From positions 24,278,429-24,342,428 of the forward strand of contig OZ022349.1 in NCBI GenBank assembly GCA_963989245.1: a stretch of DNA of 64,000 nucleotides, in the 5' to 3' direction. Origin of the DNA: Nansenia antarctica (Eukaryota > Chordata > Actinopteri > Argentiniformes > Microstomatidae). Position numbers and translations under genes: made by a program. A model generated the notes under the pieces. That model saw only the letters and a program-made list of their open reading frames with translations, was not told where the DNA came from and searched no databases. Of the stretch, positions 10,309 to 21,789 are shown piece by piece. Position 1 is the stretch's first letter, and the number at the start of each line of letters is the position of its first letter.

Positions 10309-12944
10309 CTAGTAGATTCGGGGGCCCTCAACTACCACTGGGGACCCTGGTGTTTCTATCTCCTCCTCTTCTCCTTCACCCACCTCAGCCTCTGGGCAAA
10401 ACTCAGATTCTGACAGTGACTCCTCACTATGAGATTCCAATGTCAACGCTTCTGTGAGTTTAAACTCTGTTTCAGCATGGTCTCCTATGTCCCCCTGCTC
10501 TTCTCCTGTATCGTGGCCTGTATCCGACCTCAGCCCACCCACAGGCATACCTCTCAACTCAGTCCGATGGACTTGCCGTATTGGCCCATCCTGGACTGCT
10601 GGAGTGATAGAGTAGACAACACCGCGTTCTGGGGGACACTGTACCACCCGGTAAGGGGTCGATTGCCAGACGTCCTGGATCTTGTTCCGGCCCCTCACCC
10701 CATGGTTCCGGACATACACAAGGTCTCCCTCACTTAAGGATGGGTCTCTCACTTGCTCCTCCTGTTTCTCGTCTCTGCACTGTCTCCTTGCAGCCAACCG
10801 CTGTCGTACATGACTGTATGCTTCCTCAAGTGACTCCTGATGCTCTTGCACCCAGTCTTCCTGGCCCTGCTCAGACTCCTCTACCTCCCCCCCTAGAAAA
10901 AAATCTATAGGCAGCCGGGGCTCTCTGCCAAACATTAAAAAGTAGGGAGTCATGCCAGTGGACTGATGCACTGTGGTGTTGTATGCATAGGTCACCTGCG
11001 GGAGGTGCCGTGGCCAATATCTCTTCTGATCTGGGGGCAATGTGCGCAGCAAATCATGCAGTGTACGGTTGAACCGCTCACACTGACCATTACCCTGAGG
11101 ATGGTATGGGGTAGTACGAGACTTGCGAATCTTATAGACCTTACATAACTGTCGGACCAAATTACTCTCAAAATGTCTTCCCTGGTCTGAATGGATACGC
11201 TCAGGGGGCCCAAATAAATGAAACCAGTGTTTCACCAAAACATCCGCTACGGTACTGGCCCGCTGATCCTTGGTGGGAATGGCCTGGGTGTACTTGGAAA
11301 ACACGTCTGTTAAGACCAACACATTTTCTCTTCCATTTGAAGCTGGCTCCAACACAGTAAAATCTATTGCCAGGACTTCATGTGGCCGAGAAGCATGTAA
11401 ACTGCCCATAAAAGGTTTGATTGTCGGCTGTACAGCTTTAGCCAAAACACATCTCCCACACTGTTGACACCATTTCTCGACCTCTTTATACATGTTGGGC
11501 CAGTAGCACCGGGAACGCACTAATTGCAAAGTACGTTCCACCCCCTGATGCCCATGATTATCATGTAGCTGAGTAAGGACATCTTTCTGTAAACACTCTG
11601 GCAGAACAAGCTGGTAAGTCTCCTTACCACCATCAGGAGAGTTGAACTGACGGTACAGCACGTTCCCTTCCTCCCTTAAGCGTCCCCATTGACGTGCAAG
11701 CTCCTTGGTAGCACGACCAAATCTCTCCCTCTCCTTTGAATCAGGTGGCCTGGCTTTTCTCCAACAGGCCAACAGTGGTCCAATAACTGGGTCTTGGGCT
11801 TGCAACATGGCTAGGCTCTCTTTGGAACAACCTGGGAGGACAGAAATGTCAGATTGAATTACAAAGGGCACTTCCTGGCAGAAATTCTCCTCCTCTGAGG
11901 CCTCAGCTGCACTGGCCTCCCTGTACTGGCGAGACAAGGCATCTGCATTACCATTACGAGCCCCCGGGCGATATTTTAAGGTAAGGTTGAAAGGAGCCAG
12001 CTCGCCTGCCCATCGTTGCTCTACTGCTCCAAGTTTTGCTGTGTCTAGGTGGGTAAGTGGGTTGTTGTCTGTAAAAACAGTGCAAGACCCGCCTAACAAA
12101 TACCCTCTGAATTTCTCGGATACTGCCCACTTAAGAGCAAGGAATTCTAATTTCATAGAGCTATAATTTTGCATGTTCTTTTCCGTAGGCTTGAGTGCCC
12201 TACTAGCATAAGCAACAGGCCTGAGCTTCCCTCCATGTTCTTGACAAAGTTCTGCTCCCAAACCTGCATGACTAGCATCAATTTCCAACACAAATGGCTT
12301 ATGAAAATCTGCATAGGCCAACACTGGTGCAGAGACCAGTGCTTTCTTTAACTGGCCAAACATCTCCTCACACTCTACTGTCCAGACTGGAGCCAGTGGC
12401 TTCCTGGGGGTCTTACCCTTTTTTATACCTGGGGACAGTTGTGCTGCCGCATTGTGCAAGGGAGCAGCCAACTTTGCAAACCCAGCTATGAAGCGCCTAT
12501 CATAACTGGCAAACCCCAGAAAAGATTTGAGCTCAGCCAAATTAATGGGGGTCCTCCAATCTTTAACGATAGCGACCTTGTCGGGATCTGTTGCAACTCC
12601 CTCAGCCGATACTACATGGCCCAGATATTTCACTTGTCTCTGAAAGAAGTGGCACTTTGAAAATTTCGCCTTGAGCCCCTGCTTCTGTAGCCGAGCGAAA
12701 ACCTCCTCCAACCTCTCCAGGTGCTGCTGGATAGAGGAAGAAAACACAATCACGTCATCCAGGTACAGTAAAACAGATTGATAACGGCAATCTCCAAACA
12801 TGCGCTCCATAAGGCGCTGAAAAGTGCTAGGGGCATTGCACAATCCAAATGGCATTCTATTAAACTCGAATAATCCAAATGGAGTACAGAATGCAGTCTT
12901 TGCCTTGTCTTTTTCAACAACCTCAACTTGGTTGTAGCCACTGG
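10309..12944 (-). pseudogene. Ty3/Gypsy pol: reverse transcriptase (rest), RNase H, integrase
   Basis: About 880 codons encode the larger part of a Ty3/Gypsy polyprotein, which copies element RNA into DNA and inserts it. Visible in order (numbered from 12957): reverse transcriptase with YLDD at about 65-68, RNase H with EIDAS near 225, an integrase HHCC finger (H465/H469, C497/C500), and the DDE core with D532, D591 and E627, followed by a C-terminal tail with VWQSTPYRV-type GPY/F-like sequence. The frame is open to the stop at 10309, just before the purine tract and LTR. The first residues of the reverse transcriptase are cut off by the solo LTR at 12945-13466, so the gene is broken as it stands. 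Confidence 0.93.
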
Positions 12945-13466
12945 TGTCACGATCCAACTGTTCCTAGTTGTCATGGTAAGCTCAGAGGGGTGTTGATTGG
13001 CTACCCAGGGTACATGGGGGAGTGGCTTGCCTGTTGGCAGGACTCTCGAAAGGTATATGACAGGTGCTCATTAGCTACCTGGAGAGTCGAGAGAGTGGAG
13101 AGTGGAGAAGAGTAATACTGATTGAGACGCCTTACCTAGAAGAGAACCCCTTGGACAATTATCATCAAGAATATTACCGTGTGGAATAGTGGATTACCCC
13201 CGAGGTCGTGTTGTGTCGTGTCCGGTTTTGTTTGTTTTGTTATATGTCAATACGAAGGAAGACCCCACTGAACGAACGTGCGGGCTGTTCAGTATCCCCG
13301 CGGACCACGCCACGATACATCGGAGCCAGGTAAGCCATTTCCCCTTTACATCTACCTGAGTGCTGTCAGCTAACCCTGAGCTAATCTACCTGTGTCCGGC
13401 CTCGGCGCTGTGTGGGAACGAGCCCATTGACTATCAATGTACGCACATTGCTCTTGGGTCGTGACA
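12945..13466 (+). mobile_element. Solo LTR inserted in the reverse transcriptase
   Basis: This 522 bp insert begins TGTCACGATCC and ends GGGTCGTGACA, a TG...CA unit with short inverted ends. It is flanked by CTGG on both sides (12941-12944 and 13467-13470). Removing one CTGG and the insert makes the two reverse-transcriptase fragments contiguous in one frame. There is no internal coding. Its ends differ from the host LTR (TGTGGCGG...), so it came from another LTR family. Orientation is arbitrary. Confidence 0.85.
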
Positions 13467-13894
13467 CTGGCTAAATCCAAAGTGGAGAACCATTGAGCTC
13501 CTACAAGTCCATCTAGTAACTCTTCAATCCGTGGCAAAGGGAACGCATCTTTCCTGGTTTTAGCATTCAGGCGACGATAGTCTACACACAATCTGTTTCC
13601 ACCATCTTTTTTCTGCACCATTACGATGGGTGATGCATACGGACTGCTACTCTCTCTGATTATTTGGCTGTCCAACAGTTGTTTTATATGGGCTCTCACC
13701 ATGTCATACTGAGTAGGGATGATGCGACGGTATGGCAGACGGACAGGAGTATCATCTAGCAGGGGGATCTCATGCTGAATCAAATTAGTGCAACCTAAAT
13801 CAGATTCATCCTTTGCAAACAGGGAGTTATATTTACCAAGCAAAGCTGCCGCTTGTTGTTGCTCGGATGCCTTTAGTCCCTCAAAAGGAGGCAT
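13467..13894 (-). pseudogene. Ty3/Gypsy pol: start of reverse transcriptase
   Basis: This encodes the spacer after the protease and the fingers of the reverse transcriptase, with IVMVQKKDGGNRLCVDYRRL, FPLPRIEELL and FSTLDLAS, where the third catalytic-core aspartate motif begins. Translation then enters the solo LTR. The frame overlaps the gag-protease frame at 13873-13894 and differs from it. The change of frame falls at a run of 11 G (minus strand; 13904-13914 on plus), a place where replication or assembly slippage is likely. Confidence 0.9.
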
Positions 13895-15528
13895 TTCCCA
13901 GTTCCCCCCCCCCCTCTAGTCTCAGCTCCCGAAAGGAACACCGATGCTGTACACTCGTTGCTACTAACATCCCTGCAAAACTCAACATGGGGAGTTTGTT
14001 CTGACACCATATTTGCCATGCTCACTGTAGCAATGACCCTACGTGGGACCAGCCAAACATCAGAATGTCCTACGTTAGTAACTGGTACATATAGTATACC
14101 TGATTCAGATGTCACTAAGGCAGGTGAAACTAGCAGCCCCTCTGGAAGTACACCCTCTTCTGACTGTAATGGCTCCACTAGAAACTCCAAATTCTGCTGT
14201 GAAGGGACCTTAGGACATGTTACAGGGACCATAATTAATGTACCTGCAGCTACACAAAATGGGCTCTTACCTCTCACTCTTACTTTGAAGGGCTCAGGGG
14301 AGTTGGCTATCGTCTCTTCCACTTGGCAATGTCTGAGGGCTCGCCTCCATTCTGGGGCCTCCATTACCCTAGGATCATCAAACAGGCTGGGGCCATACTT
14401 CACAAACAACTCGTAGTAAAAACCCTTTATCACATTCATTCCAAGTACACCAGGGGTTCGCATTTTTTTATACTGCATTTGAGGGTCATCTGCATCTCTG
14501 ACCACCAGAACCCCCCTGCGTGTGACACATTTTCCCAATATAGTGATGTCCAACTCCAAATAGCCCAGATATGGCAGCTCTAGACCATTTCCTGCCCTAA
14601 GATCTAACCATGCACAATCACGTAACTGAGCATCTGTGAGGTGGCCAAACTGTTCTTTAAAAAAAGTTTCAGTGATGGTTGTGACCATGGACCCCGTATC
14701 CAACAATGACGGAACGATAATTTCCCCCATTTTAACTTCTACTACTGGACACTCGCTCACCAGTGCAGACATAACAACTGGGTCTAGTTCTGAATGAGGC
14801 TTTGCCTCTAGATGCGTGTGACTTTGTTCACTAGCAGGCTCTTGTCTTTCAACTTGGACTGTTCCTTTTTCAGGCTGAGTTGTTTTAGGGAAGGTTGCAG
14901 TGCAATAACGTGCTATGTGGCCCCTCCGATCACACCGAAAACATATCGGCTTTCCATCAGGAGTTCTTCTAAATTTAGGTGGAGGTTGAGTCCCATACTC
15001 CTGTTTTGGGGGTTGTAGTGTTTTCATTAGCAAATCTAACTGCCTCTGTTGGGCTTCAATAAGGGCTTTCAGTTCAAAATAACTTGAATTATTTTCAATT
15101 GACTCACAAGATGCTTGTGCCTGGACTTCATTAGAAAAAAGTGAGTGGCTATCTTTTTGCTTAAATGACTGTCCTTCACACTGTGTTGTCCACTGAACAG
15201 CCTCCCTGCGTACATCCCGAATTGTCCACTGGGGGTTTAAACGAACTTTATCTCGCAGTCTTATACCCAGACTGTGGTCCCTGACACCCTCACAAAACTG
15301 GTCACGCAGGTCTCTTTGGGATTTAGGCTTAGCTTGCTCTTCCGATTCAACAATCTGGTCCATTAGACACATAAGGGCATGGGAATAGTCCAACAATGAC
15401 TCCCCTTCACGTTGTTTACGGTTAAAAAACCTGCGCTGAAGAGAGATTAGAGAGTGTGAACATCCATATACTTCTCTCAAAATTTGAAATATACCACCCT
15501 CATTTGTGATGACAAGATTCCTAGTCAT
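13873..15528 (-). pseudogene. Ty3/Gypsy gag (C-terminal part) and protease
   Basis: About 551 codons. The first 120 residues look like a gag capsid domain (retrotransposon gag type, FNRKQREGESLLDYSHAL). A CCHC nucleic-acid knuckle (CFRCDRRGHIARYC) lies at about 196-209, and an aspartic protease with LLDTGS at about 275-280. The sequence upstream of 15530 shows neither LTR nor primer site, so the 5' end of the element, including the N-terminus of gag, is missing. This ORF then runs out of frame at a G11 run into 20 unrelated codons. Confidence 0.88.
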
Positions 15529-15533
15529 ACACC

Positions 15534-15909
15534 AGGTTGCAGTGCAGTGTAATATATTATAACGTCTTCATTTATTGCGTAAACTCTTGTCAGTCAACCC
15601 AGAGCTGTGAGTCATCACTTATGAATGGGGCGCAGATTCAACGTCCACTGGGACGTGAGAATAATCTATACAAGCCTGCAGACTGTCTACATTTAGCAAA
15701 TGATGTCATCCATTGCTCTGAACAATTGTAACTCTTCATGCATTATTTGCACGAATCATAAGATGGTAATGTCAACGGGCTGGAGCATTTCACATTCATT
15801 TTCCATGCCAGCGCAGAATCCAGTGTAATTTACAGTAGGCTAGACCTGTGTCTGAATGTGTTAAGGACTGATGATCTTTATCTTTATTACTCTCTATTTA
15901 GATTAGATC
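15534..15909. other. No feature seen
   Basis: AT-rich single-copy-looking sequence between the truncated Ty3/Gypsy element and a LINE tail. No ORF, repeat or RNA gene could be supported. Confidence 0.5.
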
Positions 15910-15968
15910 AGATTCAACTTTATTGTCATTGCAGAGTACAAATACCAGACAACGAAATGCAGTATTAC
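15910..15968 (-). mobile_element. LINE 3' tail
   Basis: TTTATTGTCATTGCAGAGTA and CAACGAAATGCAG on the plus strand are the reverse complement of the CGTTGT...CAATGACAATAAAG tail found at 22430, 23110, 25370 and 55160. Only the tail is present. An (AC)n tract follows. Confidence 0.65.
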
Positions 15969-15986
15969 TCTCTAACACTCACACTG

Positions 15987-16014
<28 letters not shown>

Positions 16015-16017
<3 letters not shown>

Positions 16018-16095
16018 GGGTGCAACGGTTCTCGGTTTTTTTACGGACGGTACGGTTTGCGTTCCACGGCTCAATTCACTAGTGAACCGTGACGG

Positions 16096-16126
<31 letters not shown>

Positions 16127-17071
16127 TTTATTTTACCAGGAAGTCACATTGAGATTAAAACCTCTTTTACAAGAGAGACCTGGCCAAGACAGGGTCAAAA
16201 TAGTAGCTTAAAAAAACTGTTCAGATAACAAGACAGGACATAAGACAGTGGCAACAATACAATAGACAAACAATGGTAGGGGTATTTACAAGGTGATTAA
16301 AACATTGAGAAGTCTAACCAAAGCAGGTACAGCGAGCGGTGACCACATCCTTTAATCTACGCTTGAAGATACTTATGGAAATAAGGGCCTCTAATTTAAA
16401 AGTAGTCTGTAGGTCATTCCAAGACCAAGGGCCATAATAAGACAAGCTTGCCCTTCCAACATTGTTCATGATAAGTGGCACCTTGTATTGTAGCCATCTA
16501 CGAGACCTGAGACCCGAGCCACTCGGTATAGGGATGAACTTCAGGCCCAGATAATTCGGTAAGAAGCCAGAGATGATTTTAAACACAAGAGTGTACCAGT
16601 GTTGGAGCCTTCTGACAGAAAGAGATGGCCATCCAACCAGACTATACAGTGTACAGTGATGGGTCCTGAAGGCACTATTGGTGATGTATCTTAGAACCGA
16701 ATGATACAGGGGGTCTAGCTTGGATAAAGTGGACAGAGAAGCAAACCTATATACTGTATCACCATAATCCAATTGTGAAAGGAAAAGGGCGGAGACCAGA
16801 CGTTTTCTGGAAGCCAAGGAAAAGCAAGATTTAAATCTATACAGGAAGCCCACTGTACGCTTAAGCTTTATGGCGAGAAGATCAATTTGGCCGCGTTCGT
16901 AAATTAGCTCTGAGAGCGCCGGAGCGTCCACGTGAATGCCTCGAACGCGGCCTTTGGTCAGAGGTCGAGTTGGTCTGGAACGTTTGTTTCTGAACCGAAC
17001 CGTACCGAAAACCGTGACCCAAAATACCGAACCGTACCGAACCGTGGGCCAACTGAACCGTTGCACCCCTA
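16015..17071. mobile_element. Non-autonomous hAT inserted in an (AC)n tract
   Basis: Ends are TAGGGGTGCAACGGTTC and its inverse GAACCGTTGCACCCCTA. The flanks are ACACACAC on both sides (16007-16014 and 17072-17079), consistent with the 8 bp duplication of hAT elements, although a CA repeat would give the same result by chance. The interior consists of GAACCG/CGGTTC palindromic repeats split by the LINE at about 16097-16975. No transposase. Confidence 0.85.
16097..16975 (-). mobile_element. 5'-truncated L2-like LINE inside the hAT
   Basis: On the minus strand an open frame gives the C-terminal region of a LINE reverse transcriptase: LVSALFLSQLDYGDTVYRFA, then a VLRYITNSAFRTHHC stretch and VGWPSLSVRRLQHW. 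These are conserved in fish L2/Rex-type elements after the catalytic core. The 3' end is at the T-run 16098-16121 (a poly(A) on the minus strand). The 5' end is lost inside the hAT sequence near 16970. Confidence 0.85.
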
Positions 17072-17079
17072 ACACACAC

Positions 17080-17660
17080 ACACACACATTTTAAATGCTT
17101 TATTTATGTCCACATACATGTACAATATCTAAAGGACATAAATACTATCAGTGCATTTTGACATTATGAAAACAGTCAGTTACAGTAGTGCTGAGCCAAC
17201 AACCAGTTATGCCTACACATAGGATGTTATTCACACTAAATGATGATTACAGTGGAATTTGACAGATACAGTATCAATACTGTAAAACAGACAGCTCATG
17301 GGTACAAGAAGCACCGCCACACACACACACACCATTTCCCCCTCTGATCCCATGGTGTGATTGAACCCATGAGTTGGTCCAGCAGGTCGATGCCAGCCAG
17401 CCCAGTCACACAATGTGTGCTTTGTGGCAGCGGAGTGGCCAGGACAATCACTGCTGTTAGGTTATGATGGCATAACAGAGTACTCATTATGAAGTGGGAC
17501 AGAGGCAGGGCTTAGAGAAGGCTACACAGTTAGAACGAAGTGCATAGTTGTAAAGTGGTCATAAATAGTGCTCATAAATAGTCTACATTAGCCTATAAAC
17601 CAACCCCCGTCCCCCCGTCCCCCCCCCCACACACACACCCAAGACTTCACTTCATAAGAA
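17080..17660. other. No gene seen
   Basis: AC repeats at both ends and ordinary AT-balanced sequence between. Minus-strand open frames of about 60 codons show no recognisable domain. Confidence 0.45.
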
Positions 17661-18374
17661 ATGGATGATGAGTGGAGCATGCGGGACACAGGGGAGTGTC
17701 TGGAAACTATTCAAACTCCAGATACCCAGTGTACCTGCATGCTCTCAGGTTTTCTTCCATCCTCTAGGTCCAGACCCTGCAGTAGACACGAAGGGCAACA
17801 GCCAGAGCCTAAGAGACCAGGGGACCGGCCGGGCCAGGAAACAACGCAGGGAGGCGAGAGCAGAGGATCTGCACACGGAGTGGAGCAGCACAGCACAGAC
17901 CTCCTCGACCCAGAGGAAAGGAACCGAGAAAAGGAGTGGAGCATGTGGGACACAGGAGAGTGGCTGGCAGACGTAAAATCTCCAGCGGCCCTGTGTACCC
18001 GCATGCTCTCAGGTTTCCCTTTTTCCCCTAGATCTGGACTCTGTGACGTGGACCAAGGCCAGCAGCCCAAGGTGACCAGATCCAGAAAAGGAGGTAGTGG
18101 ACATGATTCAGGGCGTGCAGTGGCGGCAACCGACACACCCCTCGTGCGTGCAGAAGCAAGCCTGCCCACACTCCTGCAGAAGGGCATACCCCTGGCCCAA
18201 GAAAAAAAAAGTGTCTGGTGGAACCCACAAAAGATGGACGCTGCCCCCGCCCCCCTACCACCCCCCCCCCCCCCCCGTTCACACAGACACTTGGAAGAGG
18301 CCCCTCTCCAATCTCCAACCCCCCCCCCTCACCAGTTCCAAACCTGCCCGACTTACCAGAACCTTAAACATTGA
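17661..18374 (+). CDS. Hypothetical protein with an internal duplication
   Basis: A 237-codon frame of unknown function. Two related blocks occur, EWSMRDTGECLETIQTPDTQ...CMLSGF near residues 4-40 and EWSMWDTGEWLADVKSPAAL...RMLSGF near 93-125, each followed by SR(S)xxC. The C-terminus is proline-rich. At DNA level GAGTGGAGCATG and GCATGCTCTCAGGTTT are repeated. Each repeat contains a pyrimidine tract ending in CTAG (about 17767 and 18030), so exon boundaries may fall inside the frame. An AATAAA signal lies about 135 bp downstream (about 18511). I do not recognise a family. It could be the 3' part of a spliced gene or of an unfamiliar retroelement. Start codon uncertain. Confidence 0.35.
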   Translation: MDDEWSMRDTGECLETIQTPDTQCTCMLSGFLPSSRSRPCSRHEGQQPEPKRPGDRPGQETTQGGESRGSAHGVEQHSTDLLDPEERNREKEWSMWDTGEWLADVKSPAALCTRMLSGFPFSPRSGLCDVDQGQQPKVTRSRKGGSGHDSGRAVAATDTPLVRAEASLPTLLQKGIPLAQEKKSVWWNPQKMDAAPAPLPPPPPPRSHRHLEEAPLQSPTPPPHQFQTCPTYQNLKH

Positions 18375-18779
18375 CTGAATTGAGGTGATTGTGAAATGTG
18401 ACAGATGATATGACAGGATTATGTAAAGTAAATAATGTATGGTGAGATGATGATGATAATGTATGACCTACTGTTTGCCTGTAACCTGTACCGAAAATGT
18501 AAAATCTCAATAAAAGAGAATTTTACTAAAGATTTCCGTGGAGAGGAACATTATGAGTATCAACAAATTGTTTGATGCCCTGCTTTACGGCAGGGCTTCC
18601 TACACCTGTGAAATGTAAGAAATACATCTGGTCTTTTAAGTTAATTTCTATGCAGATATATGGTGCGAGAGAACCTTACAAGTTTGCATGAAATGTCATT
18701 CTTCTTTTTCACAAGTAATTCTCAGGCCCAAATGTTCACGTAAGGTACTCCGCTTACTTTGTAAGGTGTCCTTGAGAAC

Positions 18780-18835
18780 TTTGAAAGGCGCCCATAAATA
18801 AAATGTTTTATTATTAAATAATAATAATAACAACC
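18780..18835 (+). mobile_element. LINE 3' tail with TAA repeat
   Basis: TTTGAAAGGCGCCCATAAAT followed by AAAATGTTTTATTATTAAAT and (AAT)n is the form of fish L2-type 3' ends. No coding remains. The rest of 18541-19400 is otherwise featureless apart from the 28 bp repeats listed separately. Confidence 0.55.
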
Positions 18836-19230
18836 CAGGTTGCCAGATGGGATTGACAATTTCCAGCCTAACCACAGTCTAAAAACCGCTAAATCCACCA
18901 AAAACCACCTGCCCAAAACCTATATTGTCAGAAAACCTCTAATTACTATTGGGCAGGTGCCCATCTCCTGCCCCTAAACTGTATGTCTGTTGCCAATGAT
19001 GTGTGTAAAAAAAAAACGCAAACGCACGCATTTGTAACATTACTTTCAGCTGACTTTTTTTGCTGTTTATCCAGCCCAAACGCCCATATGCTTTTTTCCC
19101 GGCCCAGTGTGATCAAAAGTAGCCCATTCGGCGGGAACCCTGGTAACCCGCCCCATCTGGCAACACTGATGGCAACGCGAGTTCTCTTAATTGAGTATCT
19201 ACCGCCGCCTAGCGCCGGTTAGGGTGTAGT

Positions 19231-19305
19231 ACCTTAATTAAGAAAGTGTGTGTCAGGTCCTTAATTAAGAAAGTGTGTGTCAGGTCCTTAATTAAGAATG
19301 TCCTC
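19231..19305 (+). repeat. 28 bp tandem repeat containing TTAATTAA
   Basis: CCTTAATTAAGAAAGTGTGT plus GTCAGGT is present twice, followed by a third CCTTAATTAAGAA. It is too short to be a satellite and is probably a local slippage product. Confidence 0.9.
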
Positions 19306-19400
19306 AGTGCTTTGCGGACTGCCTAGAAAACAATGTTTGTAACTTTCGAATTATGTTTTCTATCGCACATAAGTATCCAGTCTGTCTTTTACATTTTCAG

Positions 19401-19754
19401 ACAGTCATCATGGTGTTTGAGACAAATAATACTCTGGACATCCGAGGCTGCCTATCAGATAAACCTGCAGAACATATTCCAATGTAATGCCATCACATGC
19501 CACTTGTAAAAGAGATGTGCTACAATACCATCTAAAATAATGGTGAAAAATATGTAAAATATCTCCACTTATAAAACATCACTACATCACAACATCACAT
19601 CTATGAGCTACTGGCAATGAATATAACATGAATATATTTTACCTGGTATTTTACCAGGTGCCATCGGCAGTCACAGTGCTAGAAGGAGTGATTACTTTAG
19701 TATTATTATTATTAATAATATATTAATTAATAATAATTCTGGATTATTATTATT

Positions 19755-19789
<35 letters not shown>

Positions 19790-20456
19790 CAATAATAATA
19801 ATAACCATAATCATAATAATAATAATATATTTTAACAGTTGAGGAACTGTAAAGAGGGGTTGTGGGGGGTGAGGTCTTTTATTTAGTATGAGTTGCAATG
19901 TTGGTGGTAGTCTCAGTATCAGAAAGAAAGAAAAACACAGAGGGAAATGATGCATCATTTTAATTGACTAATGAGAAGTGACATTGATTATGTGTGCCTG
20001 TGCTGCATGTCCTTACTTGGTCAACTCCATTTGACTCAAACTGAACATCAAAGTTATACGCACAGATCTCAAGTGACTATTGAGCCCAACGTGTATTTGA
20101 TAAATGTACAGAAAATTACATGAATATCGTAAACAGTAATATAATCAAATCAAGTGAGAGTAACTGACTAATTAATCATAAAGCAACCTTTGTCCAGTGT
20201 GGGCAAGATGGACACACTTCCAGATTCTGCAGACAAAGAGCAGTGGGTTGGCTGGACTAGTCACCAGGAGGACTTCATCATTCTGAGGTCTGAAAGGTAA
20301 CTTTTTCCTCTCACTCTTTTACAATCATGTGACGTTGTCCTCATCGTATTTCATTCACCTTATATTCATGTTTGGAAATGTTTATTAATGTTGCCTTGCT
20401 GCAGTTTGCACCAGTTTTCTGATATCCACAGGGTGGCAGTCACATCTTTGTTTTAA
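19401..20456 (+). CDS. Possible small three-exon gene, family unknown
   Basis: Three candidate exons join in one frame: 19401-19483 (after TTTTACATTTTCAG, donor GTAATG; ATG at 19410), 20198-20296 (after ACCTTTGTCCAG, donor GTAACT; 99 nt) and 20432-20456 (after GATATCCACAG, ending in TAA). The second and third introns are phase 2 on both sides. The encoded peptide reads MVFETNNTLDIRGCLSDKPA, then EHIPIVGKMDTLPDSADKEQ, then a short acidic tail with HQEDFIILRSER, about 66 residues. An AATAAA lies at 20968. If the first exon is internal, this would be the C-terminus of a longer protein starting upstream. There is no known motif. Splice sites are inferred, and a chance fit is possible. Confidence 0.3.
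19698..19832 (+). repeat. (AAT/ATT)n microsatellite, self-complementary
   Basis: ATT repeats change to AAT repeats in the middle, so the tract can fold on itself. It lies in what would be intron 1 of the possible gene at 19401-20456. A second (AAT)n tract is at 20539-20592. Confidence 0.95.
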
Positions 20457-20537
20457 GAATGTAGAATCAGAATCAAGTACAAATTATGTGGCTTTGGTTC
20501 CTCAACATTGACATTGCAGCATTCAGATACAAAACAC

Positions 20538-20578
<41 letters not shown>

Positions 20579-20829
20579 TAATAATAATAATAGGGAATTT
20601 CCAGTGGCTACAGTGGAATAGTAAAGTGATTGTAATAAAACAGTGATTATTTTGTTATTTCGCAATTGAAATATATTTTTAAAAAGATAATTACATTGAA
20701 AACAATAGGGTTTATTATGTATATGAATATAATCATCATCATTATTTTTTTTCGCTTTCCTTTAGAGCACTTATTTATTGATCTCTTTATTTTGTTTTGT
20801 CATTTTAATATTTTTCTTTGATTTATTTT

Positions 20830-20995
20830 TACATTAACTGTAATCACGTTCTATGACCAAGGGAGACACTCCATAAGCCCCTCTGGGTTTCTTGCCTTCC
20901 TTGCATCTACTCTCTATGATGTATTATGGTTATTGTGTGTATGACATATTTTTTTTACTGTGTGCTAAATAAAATTAAAAAATCATGACCCATTA
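20830..20995 (+). mobile_element. Possible LINE 3' end
   Basis: GGGAGACACTCCATAAGCCC followed by CTCTGGGTTTCTTGCCTTCC, TTGTGTGTATGACATATT and GCTAAATAAAATTAAAAAAT resembles the 3' end of fish LINEs. Alternatively it is the 3' UTR and poly(A) site of the small gene model just upstream. The two readings cannot be separated here. Confidence 0.35.
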
Positions 20996-21789
20996 TCTTC
21001 AGATTATATGGTTATATATGTTCAGTCCTTGAACATTCAATGTATTTCCAGAGTTTATTAGAATGTGTTGACCTCAACCCATGGTATACCTAAACACAGT
21101 ATTATGTATCCATAACGCATTTGTATGTTATCAAATCACCTCTACCAAAGCAAACAATAGTAATAAATGTATTCAGATATTTGTGTAAAATAACAGAAAA
21201 AAGAACTGGTCTCACCGTCCATTTGGATGCCTATGGCATTATTATTATTATGTATACACAGAGCTGTCTGATATGGGAATAATCAGCATGAGAGCCTGTC
21301 CTTTCACTGATATGGGAAGTCTGGTGGGTTTGGACGCCTGTTATTATGGCGAGCGGGAAAAGTTGAATTGACGGAATTCCGTCAGTGAGGAGAAGTGCCT
21401 CCTATGGCGAAAATGAGGGCGTTGCGAGAAACGCGGTAAGTTGTCGACAGAGTTGTGCCCATAATCTATGACATCAGAGAAAGAGACTCTGTGGCCTCTG
21501 GGGATGGGTTCAGGGCGCGGTGGTGGGGACGATGAAGGACGTTGAGTCAGGGGGAGGGGTACGGAGTTTGACGGGTCAGGCTGGAGTGCGTCGATGTTGC
21601 CAGGAGGGCATACGTCATGCTCAGATAGGGGTTCGGAAGGCGCGCAGAGCATCCTCACCTGTTCATGGACGATGAATCCACAATCCACAGGGCCAGAGGT
21701 AATATAATCAAAGCGCTGAGAGCTATGGAGAAAAACACTAGCACAGAGGCTTCTGGCCCTGACGGGGGAAGAGATATTGACGAACCAGG
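20996..21789. other. No firm gene; weak minus-strand ORF
   Basis: A 114-codon minus-strand frame (21688-21344) is proline- and serine-rich (SNSVPLPLTQRPSSSPPPRP) and matches nothing I recognise. It may be an exon relic or chance. The rest is AT-rich and silent. Confidence 0.3.

Noticed and set aside
10036..10737. Plus-strand frames over the Ty3/Gypsy region
   Set aside because: Antisense to the integrase C-terminus and LTR; no domain.
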